Origin: Roseivirga sp.
GTDB taxonomy: Bacteria > Bacteroidota > Bacteroidia > Cytophagales > Cyclobacteriaceae
DNA: 64,000 bases
NCBI GenBank assembly: GCA_021404565.1
Contig: JAAWWF010000016.1
Span: forward strand, 310,001 to 374,000
Direction of reading: 5' to 3'
The notes beneath the pieces are model-generated. The model saw only the letters and a list, made by a program, of their open reading frames with translations, made no database searches and was not told the origin of the DNA. Made by a program: the position numbers and the translations under genes. Below, one piece after another: positions 15,734 to 25,550 of this stretch. How positions within the stretch are numbered: the stretch's first letter is position 1; every line of letters starts with the position of its first letter.

Positions 15734-16630
15734 ATGCAGTTAGCACTCAACTACAAACTTCTTAAGAAACCCAAGGTCGTATTGGTCACTACAGCCCTGA
15801 CGGTCATTGCCTACAATACCCTTTTCTATTTTCATCCGGCCAACCAGGGTTGGCTTTCCGGAAATGAGTTTTCATGGCCGAACTTTCTTCACTATCTCAT
15901 ACTTGAGCAGTACTTGATCGAAAACATCACGATCGCCATCATTTTTGTTCTGATTCGCAACTATGCCCGCTGGCTGAGACTCTATTCTCTGGAGCTCAAT
16001 CCGGTGGCAATCTCACGCTACCTAATGCGCTTTCTACCGCTATTTCTGGTTGCATTTGTTTTCTTCAATCCCCTCACCCAGTCTGCCAGGTTCTTGCTTA
16101 ATGAGTATACCAACATGAGCACCGACATCTACCTCTATGATTATGTGCTCAACTGGAGACTTTACTTTGTCTACCTGATCCCCGTATTCCTGGGCGGTTA
16201 TGGAGGGCTGGTAGCCAACCTGGTGATACTGCATAACAAGCAACTCGCTCAAACCAGCGAGGATATAGAAAAGCTGCATGCTGCACAGGAAAAACGCTAC
16301 CCAAGACGACTGATAGCGAAAGATGATTGGGGAGAGGTGCCGGTGAACATGGGTAGCGTCATATGGTTTGCCAAAGAAGACCGTAAGTACTTTGCGCATA
16401 CCATAAAAGGTAAGCTAAGAACAAAGGAAACCCTCAGTGAATTGGAAAGCTCCCTCGACCCTTCTAAATTCGTCCGCGTCAATCGCGCTACCCTTGTCAA
16501 CATCGATTACATCCAGAACTATTCGTTTTGGGAAAACGAGAAGTACATATTACGACTCAAAGACAAGGACCAGACAGAGTTTGTGATGTCGCGTGAAAGA
16601 TTGAATAAGATTAAATCACAGCTTGATTAA
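15734..16630 (+). CDS. Membrane-anchored LytTR-family transcriptional regulator
   Basis: About 298 aa from ATG 15734; an in-frame GTG at 15713 would overlap the fourth repeat. The N-terminal half has four membrane segments (~residues 18-35, 55-80, 101-120, 145-168), then a helical linker and a C-terminal LytTR DNA-binding domain: IWFAKEDRKYFAHTIKGK, KTKETLSELESSLD-like region, FVRVNRATLVNIDYIQNY and a final helix. No receiver domain, so it probably senses a signal directly at the membrane. It is followed 5 nt later by a sugar-kinase gene and faces the DUF5694/CPBP unit across the repeat cluster. Confidence 0.85.
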   Translation: MQLALNYKLLKKPKVVLVTTALTVIAYNTLFYFHPANQGWLSGNEFSWPNFLHYLILEQYLIENITIAIIFVLIRNYARWLRLYSLELNPVAISRYLMRFLPLFLVAFVFFNPLTQSARFLLNEYTNMSTDIYLYDYVLNWRLYFVYLIPVFLGGYGGLVANLVILHNKQLAQTSEDIEKLHAAQEKRYPRRLIAKDDWGEVPVNMGSVIWFAKEDRKYFAHTIKGKLRTKETLSELESSLDPSKFVRVNRATLVNIDYIQNYSFWENEKYILRLKDKDQTEFVMSRERLNKIKSQLD

Positions 16631-16635
16631 GAGCA

Positions 16636-17469
16636 ATGAAGATACTGATTGCCGATAGCGGCTTTACCAAGACTGACTGGCGTATTGTAGATGAAGCGGG
16701 AGACATTTCTCAGGCACGTACTGCTGGTATCAATCCATATTACCAGACAGAAGCCGAGATGCTCAAAGAGATTCAGAGTCTTCACAGTCAGGTACCTGAT
16801 CGCATAGATCAGATTTACTACTACGGCACAGGCTGCTCCTCCGCTACCAACCGCGATAAAATAGCCGGACTATTGGCCCGCTACTATCCACATGCTGAGA
16901 TCGATGTGAATCATGACCTGCTGGCGGCTGCCCGCTCTCTTTGCGGAGACCAGCCGGGCATTGCCTGCATCCTGGGCACCGGCACTAATTCATGCCTGTA
17001 CGATGGCACTAAAATTACTGCCAACGTGCCCTCCCTGGGCTGGGCCATTGCCGATGAGGGAGGAGGTACCTACCTGGGCAAGATGCTGGTAACAGACTAT
17101 TACCGTAAAGATATGCCCGAGCACCTTCGCAAAATCTTCAAAGAGCGCTTTGAGCTTACGAAAGACGGATTTTTGACTAAAATCTACCAGGAGCCCATGC
17201 CAGGTCGCTTTTTAGCCAGCTTTGCTAAATTCATCAGTGAGCACCTGAGTGAGCGCTATATGCACAATCTGGTATACACTGCTTTCAAGACCTTTATCGC
17301 CAGAAATGTGGCCAAATACGAAGGATATCAGGAGGTACCTGTACATTTCACAGGCTCTGTCGCCTACTATTTCGGAGACCTTCTACGCAAAGTAGCTGCC
17401 GAAGAAGGTATTTATGTAAAGCATATCACCGAGCATCCGATTGCGGGGTTGACGTTATTTCATCAGTGA
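16636..17469 (+). CDS. BadF/BadG-type N-acetylglucosamine kinase-like protein
   Basis: A 277-aa ASKHA-fold ATPase: ILIADSGFTKTDWRIVD is the phosphate-1 loop (with GFTKTDW), IACILGTGTNSCLYDG the phosphate-2 loop, WAIADEGGGTYLGK the substrate/adenosine region and VHFTGSVAYYFGDLL the C-terminal motif. Bacteroidota members of this group phosphorylate GlcNAc or MurNAc. MurQ is encoded 2.5 kb away on the same strand, which supports a role in amino-sugar/peptidoglycan recycling. It follows the LytTR gene by 5 nt, so expression is probably coupled to that regulator. Confidence 0.8.
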   Translation: MKILIADSGFTKTDWRIVDEAGDISQARTAGINPYYQTEAEMLKEIQSLHSQVPDRIDQIYYYGTGCSSATNRDKIAGLLARYYPHAEIDVNHDLLAAARSLCGDQPGIACILGTGTNSCLYDGTKITANVPSLGWAIADEGGGTYLGKMLVTDYYRKDMPEHLRKIFKERFELTKDGFLTKIYQEPMPGRFLASFAKFISEHLSERYMHNLVYTAFKTFIARNVAKYEGYQEVPVHFTGSVAYYFGDLLRKVAAEEGIYVKHITEHPIAGLTLFHQ

Positions 17470-17879
17470 CCGATACCCCTCAGTCCACTGATATTCCGTT
17501 CAATTTCAAAGTCTCCCTCAGGACAGCCCGTCTACAGCAGGCAGGTTCCCCTTAGAGGTAGCATTTTAGCAGGTGCTTTTTGGAGGTTATTTGTAGATAA
17601 ATGTAAGCCGACACGAGTCCTTAAATACAAAATTCTCTTCGCCTAATCAGAGTACGGCTTGAACAGTCAACTCTTCCGTGCCAATGAGCATCAAGTCTTA
17701 CCAGTTCTATCAGGTTTAATTAACAGCGGATTCTTAAACCCTCCCCTGCCAGGTGAAGTGCTCGAAGAGCGGAGGAATCTTTCCTTTCTTGATAGGGAAG
17801 CTCAACTGTATATCTACTAATTCTGAAAAGAGTATTTAGGTTTCGCCCAAGTCGTCTGATTCATATCGAAGCAAGGGCC
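17470..17879. other. Intergenic region, no gene seen
   Basis: 410 bp between convergent genes. No ORF with coding character, tRNA or strong terminator hairpin was found; stop codons are frequent in all frames. Confidence 0.5.
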
Positions 17880-18278
17880 TCAAACGTATCGTTTCCTGGG
17901 TTTTATGATGAAAAGGAACACTCCGACCAGTAGATAAATAAGAAACAGAGCAACCCAATAACCAATATCGTCAGGGTCTGACTTCACCACCATCAAAAAA
18001 CTCCAATTGTGATACGCTTCTATCAACCCGTATCCATATATTAAGTAAAGCATCAGCACACCAACCCACCCCAAAATAGAGTTTCTCAATGCTTGGTATA
18101 AAAATACAAAGGCTGCTATGCTAAAAAGGCTGAAAAAGGAAAGGCCAAAAGATGATTGAGCGGACCATTTGTCATTATAGTCAAATAAAAGATATAGAAA
18201 AACAAAGCCTGGCAGTAGGTAGGTCAGGCGTATTAAGACTCGTCCAAACTTTGAGTGCAAGAGATTCCATATTGCCAT
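17880..18278 (-). CDS. Hypothetical four-TM membrane protein
   Basis: A 132-aa hydrophobic protein with four membrane segments (residues ~15-32, 42-62, 70-88, 108-126), ending in basic residues (KPRKRYV). I do not recognise the family. Coding character is supported by regular hydrophobic/polar spacing and an ATG start. It is 61 nt downstream of the M20 peptidase gene direction, but transcribed before nothing else; no functional clue from context. Confidence 0.55.
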   Translation of the reverse strand: MAIWNLLHSKFGRVLIRLTYLLPGFVFLYLLFDYNDKWSAQSSFGLSFFSLFSIAAFVFLYQALRNSILGWVGVLMLYLIYGYGLIEAYHNWSFLMVVKSDPDDIGYWVALFLIYLLVGVFLFIIKPRKRYV

Positions 18279-18339
18279 GATTTCGCTATGATTGGCTTCC
18301 TAACAATCCATTTCTTACCAATTAACTGATCACCGATAA

Positions 18340-19884
18340 CTAAATCTTAGAATTCAGTATGGCCACCACAGACTTGATTCCATTCTTAAAATGGCCCAAT
18401 CTCAGGTTTTCATTCGGGCTATGCTGGTTATTATCAGGGTTTACGGGGGGCACCAGTACTGCCGGAATGTTCAGCCCCTGCACAAAAAAGGCAATAGGTA
18501 CACTGCCACCCGCCAGTCTTACCCGGGCCACTTCCTGTCCATGGGCCTCTTTCAACGTGTTGTAAAGCCACATACCGGTTTCTGATTCAATAGGAGTATA
18601 AAAGGCCTTCCACATAGCAGCTGGATTATGGTCGAATCTTATAATTTTGCCCTTTGTCATCCGCTCTTCTTCTGTAGGCTCCCGGTTTTGGATAATGTGA
18701 TAACCCGCCTCTTCAATATGCTTTCTAACCAAGCCTACCAGCCTTGCACCATCTGATTCAGGTACCAGACGGATGTCCATGGTAGTCATGGCCGTACCCG
18801 GCACAATGGTACGCGCCTCATCACCTACCCAGCCGGATCGAAAACCCCGGATGTTCAGCGATGGATACTGCATGGCTTCCTGGTAGTTAGCCCCTACCTT
18901 GTCCGTTTCGGCAATACCAACTCGCTTGTGAATAGCATTGATATCGTCAGGTACGGCCTCGAGGATAGCCTTGATCTCTGGCGTCAGGTTGATGCCATCG
19001 TAAAAGCCGGGAATGATCACCCTGCCCTCATCATCTTTCATAGAGGCCAGGAGTTTGGAAAGTCTTAAAGCTGGGTTGGGAGCATAATTACCGAAGTGTC
19101 CACTGTGTTGCGGTCTTCTGGGGCCATATACCGTCAGTTCAATCTCTGCAATACCTCTACAGCCAAACACCAGGGTAGGTTGGGCTGAATCGTGAAGCGG
19201 GCCATCGAGAATCACCATTCTGTCAGCCGAGAGTTCATCATTGTAAGTATCAATAGCACCCGGTAGCCCTATGGAACCCTGCTCCTCCTCCGGGTCCAGA
19301 ATCACCTTGATATTAAAGCCCGGGGTTTGTTTCCGGTCCACCATAATATCCATGGCCGTAAGGAACATGATGATGGGCGATTTGTCATCGGAAGCAGAGC
19401 GGGCAAAAATTCGCCAGTCTTCATCAAAGCCATCTTTGGCCTCATCCCATGAAACCCTTCCCCAATCATCACCAACGGGCTTTTTGAGCACTGGCGTATA
19501 GGGGTCTTTTTGATCCCATGCAGAAGGATCTACCGGCTGGCCATCAAAGTGCATATAGAACAGTACAGTGGTTTTGGCTCCTTTTACCTTTTTCTCGGCT
19601 AGTAAAGCAGTACGGCTGTTGGTAGGTAATCTCTTAGTCGTAAAACCCCTTTTGCCGAAAGCCCCTTCCAGGTATTTCAGGTTGTTCAAAACATGCTCAG
19701 GAATCAGAGAGTTGTTAGGAATGCTCAGGAAGTCACGAAGGTCTGAATTGAGCGCTTTCAGTGCATAGCTTTTACTGAGCGTTTCCAGTTCCGAAGTCTT
19801 GATTCTTTGCCCTGAAACGGAAAGGCTGACCATCATAAAAACCACGACAAGGAATTGAAACGAAAAGAGGGATTTACACTTCAT
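18340..19884 (-). CDS. Secreted M20 family metallopeptidase
   Basis: A 514-aa protein with a signal peptide ending VSGQ. M20 metal-site motifs are visible in order: LFYMHFDGQPVD (His, first ligand with Asp), RSASDDKSP (bridging Asp), DPEEEQGS (general-base Glu and ligand Glu), LDGP and a final NQHSPNENLR (His). The dimerisation domain with PQHSGHFG and RGFRSGW lies between. The longer size matches exported M20 dipeptidases of Bacteroidota. Divergent from murQ with only 48 nt between the starts. Confidence 0.88.
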   Translation of the reverse strand: MKCKSLFSFQFLVVVFMMVSLSVSGQRIKTSELETLSKSYALKALNSDLRDFLSIPNNSLIPEHVLNNLKYLEGAFGKRGFTTKRLPTNSRTALLAEKKVKGAKTTVLFYMHFDGQPVDPSAWDQKDPYTPVLKKPVGDDWGRVSWDEAKDGFDEDWRIFARSASDDKSPIIMFLTAMDIMVDRKQTPGFNIKVILDPEEEQGSIGLPGAIDTYNDELSADRMVILDGPLHDSAQPTLVFGCRGIAEIELTVYGPRRPQHSGHFGNYAPNPALRLSKLLASMKDDEGRVIIPGFYDGINLTPEIKAILEAVPDDINAIHKRVGIAETDKVGANYQEAMQYPSLNIRGFRSGWVGDEARTIVPGTAMTTMDIRLVPESDGARLVGLVRKHIEEAGYHIIQNREPTEEERMTKGKIIRFDHNPAAMWKAFYTPIESETGMWLYNTLKEAHGQEVARVRLAGGSVPIAFFVQGLNIPAVLVPPVNPDNNQHSPNENLRLGHFKNGIKSVVAILNSKI

Positions 19885-19932
19885 TTGGCTTATGTTTGAT
19901 TGGAATTTAGGCCTTTTCGAAATAGATAGAAA

Positions 19933-20739
19933 ATGAACGTAACCGAATCAGAGTCAAATCATGACCAACTGGAGCTAATGACGGTCAAAGAACTGCTTGA
20001 CAACATCAATCGGGAAGATCAAACGGTGTCCCTGGCAGTTCAAAAAGAGATTCCGAGAATCGAAGCCCTGGTAAAGGAAATTGTGCCCCGCATGCAAAAA
20101 GGCGGTCGGCTCTTTTATATTGGCGCTGGCACCAGTGGACGGTTAGGTGTAGTCGATGCCTCAGAGTGCCCTCCTACCTATGGCGTTGAACACGGTATTG
20201 TAGTAGGACTGATTGCCGGTGGTGACAGCGCCATCAGAAAAGCGGTGGAATTTGCTGAAGATGATGTCGACCAGGCCTGGAAAGATCTTCAGGAACATAT
20301 GATTAATCATAAGGATACGGTAATCGGTATTGCCGCCTCGGGCAGTACTCCTTATGTTATTGGTGGTGTGAAAGCCGCCAAAGAAAATGGAATTCTTACC
20401 GGGTGCATCGCCTGCAACCCAGATTCTAAATTGGCCTGGGAAGCTGAGTACCCAGTTGAGCCAATCGTAGGCCCAGAATTCGTAACAGGCAGTACCAGAA
20501 TGAAAGCAGGTACCGCTCAAAAGCTGGTACTTAATATGATTTCTACGGCTGTAATGATTCAGCTGGGGAAAGTAAAAGGCAACCGTATGGTAGATATGCA
20601 GCTTTCCAACAACAAACTGGTAGACCGTGGCACCAAAATGGTCATGGAGATGTTGCAAATTGAGAAGGAGCAAGCTGAAAAACTACTCAAGGAGCATGGC
20701 TCTGTTCGCGGGGTCATTGACTTTGTAAAGAACAGTTAG
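19933..20739 (+). CDS. murQ: N-acetylmuramic acid 6-phosphate etherase
   Basis: A 268-aa SIS-domain protein. The MurQ hallmarks are present: LFYIGAGTSGRLGVVDASECPPT (sugar-phosphate site, ~residues 60-82), GIAASGSTPYVIGG (~134-147), and EFVTGSTRMKAGTAQKLVLNM (~183-203). The enzyme cleaves the lactyl ether of MurNAc-6-phosphate to give GlcNAc-6-phosphate and D-lactate in the cytoplasm, part of peptidoglycan recycling. It is slightly short of the ~300-aa E. coli enzyme, lacking the C-terminal extension, as usual in Bacteroidota. It precedes an unknown gene (20827) on the same strand. Confidence 0.95.
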   Translation: MNVTESESNHDQLELMTVKELLDNINREDQTVSLAVQKEIPRIEALVKEIVPRMQKGGRLFYIGAGTSGRLGVVDASECPPTYGVEHGIVVGLIAGGDSAIRKAVEFAEDDVDQAWKDLQEHMINHKDTVIGIAASGSTPYVIGGVKAAKENGILTGCIACNPDSKLAWEAEYPVEPIVGPEFVTGSTRMKAGTAQKLVLNMISTAVMIQLGKVKGNRMVDMQLSNNKLVDRGTKMVMEMLQIEKEQAEKLLKEHGSVRGVIDFVKNS

Positions 20740-20826
20740 TTTGGTGACTGGTTGACGGCAGTGATCGATTGAGTTGTCAATTGCTGGTATCAAAGACTCT
20801 GTGTATCCATATCGTTAATTAGAGTA

Positions 20827-21399
20827 ATGCACGACATAGAACCTTACTATAACTGGCTGAAGTACTATAACGTAGCCGAAGACCCCAACTCGCCCTATGA
20901 TGGCAAGCAATACAACTTCGACCTCTACTCAGAAAACATATACGGCTACTATATAGATCCACACTGGGACTTTATGGGTTCCGAAACACTCTACATCAAA
21001 ATTCTCTATACAGACTACGATCGTAAATTCATGATCATTGAGTTCATAGGGGAATGGAATGATGCGCTGAACAATGATATCATGCACCTGAAGCGTAATA
21101 TCATCGATTACTTCAATCGGTTCGACATTAACAAATACCTGCTGATAGGCGAAAATATCCTGAATTTTCATGGCTCTGACGACAGCTACTACGAAGAGTG
21201 GTTTGAAGACATGGAAGAGGGCTGGATCACTGGCATCAACTTCAGAGAATTTGTTCAGGAAGAAATGAAGCTCTTTAATCTGGATAGCTATATCAATTTT
21301 GGTGGCGACCTGGATGTATTGAACTGGCGTACACTCAAGCCGCTTGTGCTCTTTAACAAGATCAATGATATTATCAGCCGCAGGATTGGGCTCATCTAG
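20827..21399 (+). CDS. Hypothetical protein downstream of murQ
   Basis: A 190-aa soluble, strongly acidic and aromatic-rich protein (YYNWLKYYNVAEDPNSPYDG, HWDFMGSETLYIKILYTDYD, DDSYYEEWFEDMEEGW). No signal peptide and no catalytic motif. I do not recognise a named domain. It begins 87 nt after murQ on the same strand and may be co-transcribed. Confidence 0.6.
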   Translation: MHDIEPYYNWLKYYNVAEDPNSPYDGKQYNFDLYSENIYGYYIDPHWDFMGSETLYIKILYTDYDRKFMIIEFIGEWNDALNNDIMHLKRNIIDYFNRFDINKYLLIGENILNFHGSDDSYYEEWFEDMEEGWITGINFREFVQEEMKLFNLDSYINFGGDLDVLNWRTLKPLVLFNKINDIISRRIGLI

Positions 21400-21610
21400 G
21401 CAGATTCAAGGAACTGTTTCACAGAGAAAACACAGTTTAAGAGTTTGGCTGAGAATTAAAGATAGAATCTACCCGTATCTCAATCAATTTGTGCCCAAGC
21501 CCTACCCCTCAATTTTCACCATTCAAAACATACCTTAAACTGGTTATGATTATTGAAGGTTGATCGACTGAAACTCTTAAATTAGAAGGCAAAACATCAG
21601 TCAACAGAAC

Positions 21611-22939
21611 ATGAGCATAGTTACCGGAGAAAAACAATACTTTGAAAACGTAGGTAAGGTGTCGTTTGAAGGAAAAGAATCAGATAACCCACTGGCTTTT
21701 AAATATTACGATGCCAGGAAGGTAGTTGCTGGTAAAACCATGGAAGAGCATTTTCGCTTTGCCATTGCCTGGTGGCATACGCTCTGTGGCACCGGTGGTG
21801 ACCCTTTTGGCCCTGGCACCAAGATCTTTCCCTGGTCACAGGCGACAGACCCTATACAGCGGGCAAAGGATAAGATGGATGCCGGCTTTGAGTTTATCAC
21901 CAAGATAGGAGCCCCATTCTATTGCTTTCATGACATCGACCTGGTGGATGAGGGGCCGACTTTGAGTGAAACAGAGAGAAGGCTGGACGTCATTTCTGAT
22001 TATGCTTTAGAAAAACAAAAAGCCTCTGGTGTCAAGGTACTTTGGGGTACTGCCAATCTCTTTTCTAATCCACGCTATATGAATGGTGCTGCCACCAATC
22101 CCGACTTTGATGTGGTTGCTTATGCCGGAGCCCAGGTGAAAAATGCGCTGGATGTAACCATTAAGCTCGGTGGAGAAAACTACGTGTTCTGGGGAGGCAG
22201 GGAAGGCTATATGTCTCTGCTCAATACCAACATGAAGGCCGAACTGGACCATATGGCTCAATTCCTGCATATGGCCAAAGACTACGCAAGGTCGCAAGGC
22301 TTTACCGGCAATTTCTTTATTGAACCCAAACCTGCAGAGCCCTCCAAACATCAATACGATTTTGATGCTGCTACAGTCATTGGCTTTCTCAGGCAGTATG
22401 ACCTGATGGATGACTTTAAACTGAACCTCGAAGTGAACCATGCCACCCTGGCCAACCACACCTTTGAGCATGAAATGCAGGTAGCCGCTGATGCCAATTT
22501 ACTCGGCAGCATGGACGCCAACCGGGGTGATAATCAGAATGGCTGGGATACGGATCAGTTTCCAAACAACATCAACGAAGTAACGGAGGCGATGCTCGTA
22601 TTTCTCAGGGCAGGTGGCGTTCAGGGCGGAGGCATTAACTTCGATGCAAAGACCCGCAGGAATTCCACCGATCTGGAAGACATTTTCTATGCTCACATCG
22701 GTGGTATGGATATCTTTGCCAGAGCCCTGATGATTGCAGACAAGATCATGACTGACTCAAGGTATCCTCAGCTGCTGGAAGAACGCTATGCTTCGTTCAA
22801 AGGTGCTCAGGGAAGGGATTTTGAAAATGGTCAACTGTCTTTAGCTGATCTTCATAAAATTGCCCACACGAATGGAGAACTCCCGCTGAGAAGTGGCAGG
22901 CAAGAATTGTTCGAAAACATCATCAACCAATATATTTAA
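21611..22939 (+). CDS. xylA: Xylose isomerase
   Basis: A 442-aa TIM-barrel enzyme that interconverts D-xylose and D-xylulose with two divalent metals. Visible signatures are [32 protein letters not shown] (catalytic His with FHD), [24 protein letters not shown] (metal ligands EPKPxEPxxHQYD), [25 protein letters not shown] and DTDQFP. Length matches the class II enzymes. No xylulokinase or transporter is adjacent, but an aldose 1-epimerase is encoded 600 bp downstream on the same strand. Confidence 0.97.
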   Translation: MSIVTGEKQYFENVGKVSFEGKESDNPLAFKYYDARKVVAGKTMEEHFRFAIAWWHTLCGTGGDPFGPGTKIFPWSQATDPIQRAKDKMDAGFEFITKIGAPFYCFHDIDLVDEGPTLSETERRLDVISDYALEKQKASGVKVLWGTANLFSNPRYMNGAATNPDFDVVAYAGAQVKNALDVTIKLGGENYVFWGGREGYMSLLNTNMKAELDHMAQFLHMAKDYARSQGFTGNFFIEPKPAEPSKHQYDFDAATVIGFLRQYDLMDDFKLNLEVNHATLANHTFEHEMQVAADANLLGSMDANRGDNQNGWDTDQFPNNINEVTEAMLVFLRAGGVQGGGINFDAKTRRNSTDLEDIFYAHIGGMDIFARALMIADKIMTDSRYPQLLEERYASFKGAQGRDFENGQLSLADLHKIAHTNGELPLRSGRQELFENIINQYI

Positions 22940-23130
22940 AGCAAGTCTGTATTGGTAAGTACGGACCAGGTAGTACGGGGAATCGCAGTGGTAACTGTCC
23001 TGGGATACTTTACTGGTCAAACGCATTTCGCGTAAAATTACGCGGTTCCAGAATCCCGTAATTCCTCCCTGTTCTCTGGCTCAACAGGTCTCTACCTTAG
23101 TGTTATAAAATCACATAAAACACTATTCAA

Positions 23131-23397
23131 ATGCCAGATATTAAAGTAATAAACAAGTTAGGAGCACCAATTGACGTAGTGACTGATGGAGTCACCAGTA
23201 AAGTAGAAACCTCAGCAACGCTAAGCGTAAACCCTTCTACCCTTTTAAATTTCAAGACTGTTCAGTACCTCAGAATTGTTGGAGAATTTATTCCTGACGG
23301 GGGTTACACTATCAAGCAAGGTGAAGAAGCTGACCGTATTGTATTCCAGTCAGCAATTGGTGAAACGGTTGTCGCCTTTCAAACTAACGAGGATTAA
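23131..23397 (+). CDS. Small hypothetical protein
   Basis: An 88-aa soluble protein starting MPDIKVINKLGAPIDVVTDG, with alternating hydrophobic residues that predict a small beta fold. No cysteines, no signal peptide; family not recognised. It has its own terminator at 23410, so it is a single-gene unit, and coding reality is supported by that and by the compact ATG-to-stop reading frame. Confidence 0.55.
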   Translation: MPDIKVINKLGAPIDVVTDGVTSKVETSATLSVNPSTLLNFKTVQYLRIVGEFIPDGGYTIKQGEEADRIVFQSAIGETVVAFQTNED

Positions 23398-23409
23398 CCC
23401 AAATTCAGA

Positions 23410-23435
23410 AAGGCTGGTAGGTATACCGGCCTTTT
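23410..23435 (+). terminator. Rho-independent terminator
   Basis: AAGGCTGGTA (23410-23419), 4-nt loop, TACCGGCCTT (23424-23433), with one G-T wobble, followed by further T. It lies 12 nt after the small hypothetical gene. Confidence 0.7.
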
Positions 23436-23541
23436 ACTTCTCCCCCCCGTCTGCCGTGATTCCATGAATTAAGATCACCGAAATTTCTGTATATGAAATT
23501 TCATTATCCGAAACATTGCCTGTTTGTGTAAACCGCTATAA

Positions 23542-24462
23542 ATGCGGACATTAGGAAAGAACAAACAATCAACCTTAGTGCAGGCTCAAACCACTCCTAT
23601 TCAGCTTGAATTTGAAGGCAACGAACTGACTTTCCTGCTCGACCAGGGAGCCGCCATCACGCATTTGACTTTCGCTTCAGCTCCCCATGCTGAGATATTA
23701 AAACCACAGCCTGATTACCATTTTGAAAGCTCTTTACTCTTTCCTTTTCCCAATCGACTGGCCAATGGGGTCTATGAGTTTGAAGGCAAAACCTACCGAT
23801 TTGATCTAAACGATTTTGGCTTACCCAATGCACTTCATGGCTTAGTTGCTGACAAACTTTTCACATTAACAAGTCAGGGGAGCGATCATTCAAAAGCCTG
23901 GGCAACCGCACAACTTATTAACACTGGAGATCAATCATCATTCCCTTTTCCGTTTGGGCTGGAAGTGACCTATACCCTCTCAAATCAATCACTGTCTATA
24001 GCCTTCAAGGTAACAAACCAGGGAGATGGTAATATGCCCTTTGGCTTAGGCTGGCACCCCTACTTCAACCTGGGGCAGCATATCAGCAACTGCGCGCTTA
24101 AACTTCCGGTTTGCCGAGAGATTGAGATAGACGAAAACATGATTCCCAACGGTAAAAAATCTCCCTCTACTTGCTTTGATAGTTATCGCTCTCTGGTGGG
24201 ATTAACCCTTGATACTTGCTTTGAGATTACCGATATCGGGAAAGAGAATTCGACCTTTGTCAAGCTGAATGATATACAGGTTCTGGAAATCTGGCAGGAC
24301 GAAAATCACGCCTACGTTCAGGTATTTACCCCAGCCGATGGTAATACTATAGCAATAGAACCGATGACCTGTGGTATTGATGCCCTCAATACAGGCGAAG
24401 GCATCCAGGTGCTCGCTCCCGGAGCCTCTATGACGATGCGATGTGGAGTGAGGTTGGTTTGA
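23542..24462 (+). CDS. Aldose 1-epimerase family protein
   Basis: A 306-aa galactose-mutarotase-fold protein. Conserved parts include LFPFPNRLANGVYEFEG (substrate Asn-Arg), GLPNALHGLV (His near residue ~98), PFGLGWHPYFNL (second catalytic His) and the general-base Glu in AIEPMTCGIDALN. It interconverts alpha and beta anomers of aldoses. It lies downstream of xylose isomerase but is separated by a small gene and terminator, so a shared operon is unlikely even though a shared pathway is reasonable. Confidence 0.88.
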   Translation: MRTLGKNKQSTLVQAQTTPIQLEFEGNELTFLLDQGAAITHLTFASAPHAEILKPQPDYHFESSLLFPFPNRLANGVYEFEGKTYRFDLNDFGLPNALHGLVADKLFTLTSQGSDHSKAWATAQLINTGDQSSFPFPFGLEVTYTLSNQSLSIAFKVTNQGDGNMPFGLGWHPYFNLGQHISNCALKLPVCREIEIDENMIPNGKKSPSTCFDSYRSLVGLTLDTCFEITDIGKENSTFVKLNDIQVLEIWQDENHAYVQVFTPADGNTIAIEPMTCGIDALNTGEGIQVLAPGASMTMRCGVRLV

Positions 24463-24588
24463 GCAAATTTGTTTGCCACCAACTGCTCACTTGCTAATAA
24501 GAACATTATCAATAGCAATTTGTAGAATCAAAGCCAGCTCATTGAGAGCCGGCCTTATCCTTAGCCACTTCAGGAATTCAGTCACCGC

Positions 24589-25410
24589 TTATTCGTGCAT
24601 CACCATCAGCGGTATGGGGATATCCATGATCATGCGCCTGGTTTCACTACCATGAGACAGTCTGTCTAAAAAGCTGTGATGCCTGGAGATCATAGCCAGG
24701 AGTCCCACATTCTCTTCTTTCACAAAATTCAGGAGCCCTTCCTCTACATCATAGTCCTTTTTGAAATGGAAGCTGTGTTTGATGGATTTCAGATATTTTT
24801 CAATGCCCCTGGCAGTCTCCATTTCACTGCGATCAAGCTCTTTGTCCTGATCAATGTGAATCACATGCAATTCAGCATATAACGCCTTGGTAAGATCTAC
24901 CAGAGGCTGGATACAATCGTGAGATGGAATGCTCTTGTAGTCGCCTCCCAGGGCTATATGTTTCATCCTGCTCATATCCGCTCCTTCGGGAATCGCTATC
25001 ACAGGACACTTCACGTGCTTCATGATGCTGTAGGCATTACTTCCCAGCAATACCCTCTGCAAACCGCTGGCACCATGTGTTCCCATGATGACAAAAGCCA
25101 CATCATGGGCCTTGATTAAGCTGCGGATATTGTCCAGTAAAGTGCCTCCTTCAACAAACCGCTGATAGCTGATATCCTTTAAATCGGGAAATCTCTCCTC
25201 GAGCTGATCAAAGCGATCAGTAGCGTTCTTTTCAGCCAGTTCTATTTCCTGGGTGAGAAATCCTGCTGCATGCTCTGCCATGGCTACCGGCACAATATAG
25301 CTATGCATCAGAATCAATTCCATATTCATTCTATCAGCAATTCTGATGGCATTTTTTAGCGCATTGTCAGAACAGCCAGAAAAATCGAGTGGGACAAGTA
25401 TCTTTTTCAT
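24589..25410 (-). CDS. Tandem universal stress protein (UspA family)
   Basis: A 273-aa protein of two Usp folds. The first (residues 1-145) starts KKILVPLDFSGCSDNAL and ends with the ATP-binding loop MGTHGASGLQRVLLGSNAYSIMKHVKCPVIAIP (shown here only by its G-x2-G-x9-G(S/N) pattern, residues ~112-145). The second half (~150-273) is degenerate and lacks that loop. Usp proteins respond to starvation and redox stress. A homologue with the same layout is encoded at 50226. Single gene, preceded by a TA-rich leader. Confidence 0.9.
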   Translation of the reverse strand: MKKILVPLDFSGCSDNALKNAIRIADRMNMELILMHSYIVPVAMAEHAAGFLTQEIELAEKNATDRFDQLEERFPDLKDISYQRFVEGGTLLDNIRSLIKAHDVAFVIMGTHGASGLQRVLLGSNAYSIMKHVKCPVIAIPEGADMSRMKHIALGGDYKSIPSHDCIQPLVDLTKALYAELHVIHIDQDKELDRSEMETARGIEKYLKSIKHSFHFKKDYDVEEGLLNFVKEENVGLLAMISRHHSFLDRLSHGSETRRMIMDIPIPLMVMHE

Positions 25411-25550
25411 AACCTTATGTTTTTATACCGAAATCCGGTATAGTTGAAAATTTGACTTCTGATATCATATTCAAGGTATGTTGGTATATTTATAAATCGG
25501 ATGACTGCTATCAGTACCAGAACTGATTAAGGTCATAAGTTCTGAAACCT

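Noticed and set aside
21344-21538. A 64-codon frame after the murQ-linked gene
   Set aside because: Overlaps the end of a better frame and lacks any motif; likely non-coding.
24463-24588. Possible terminator hairpin between the epimerase and UspA genes (AAAGCC...GGCCTT near 24530-24556)
   Set aside because: Pairing needs a bulge and several mismatches; too weak to call.
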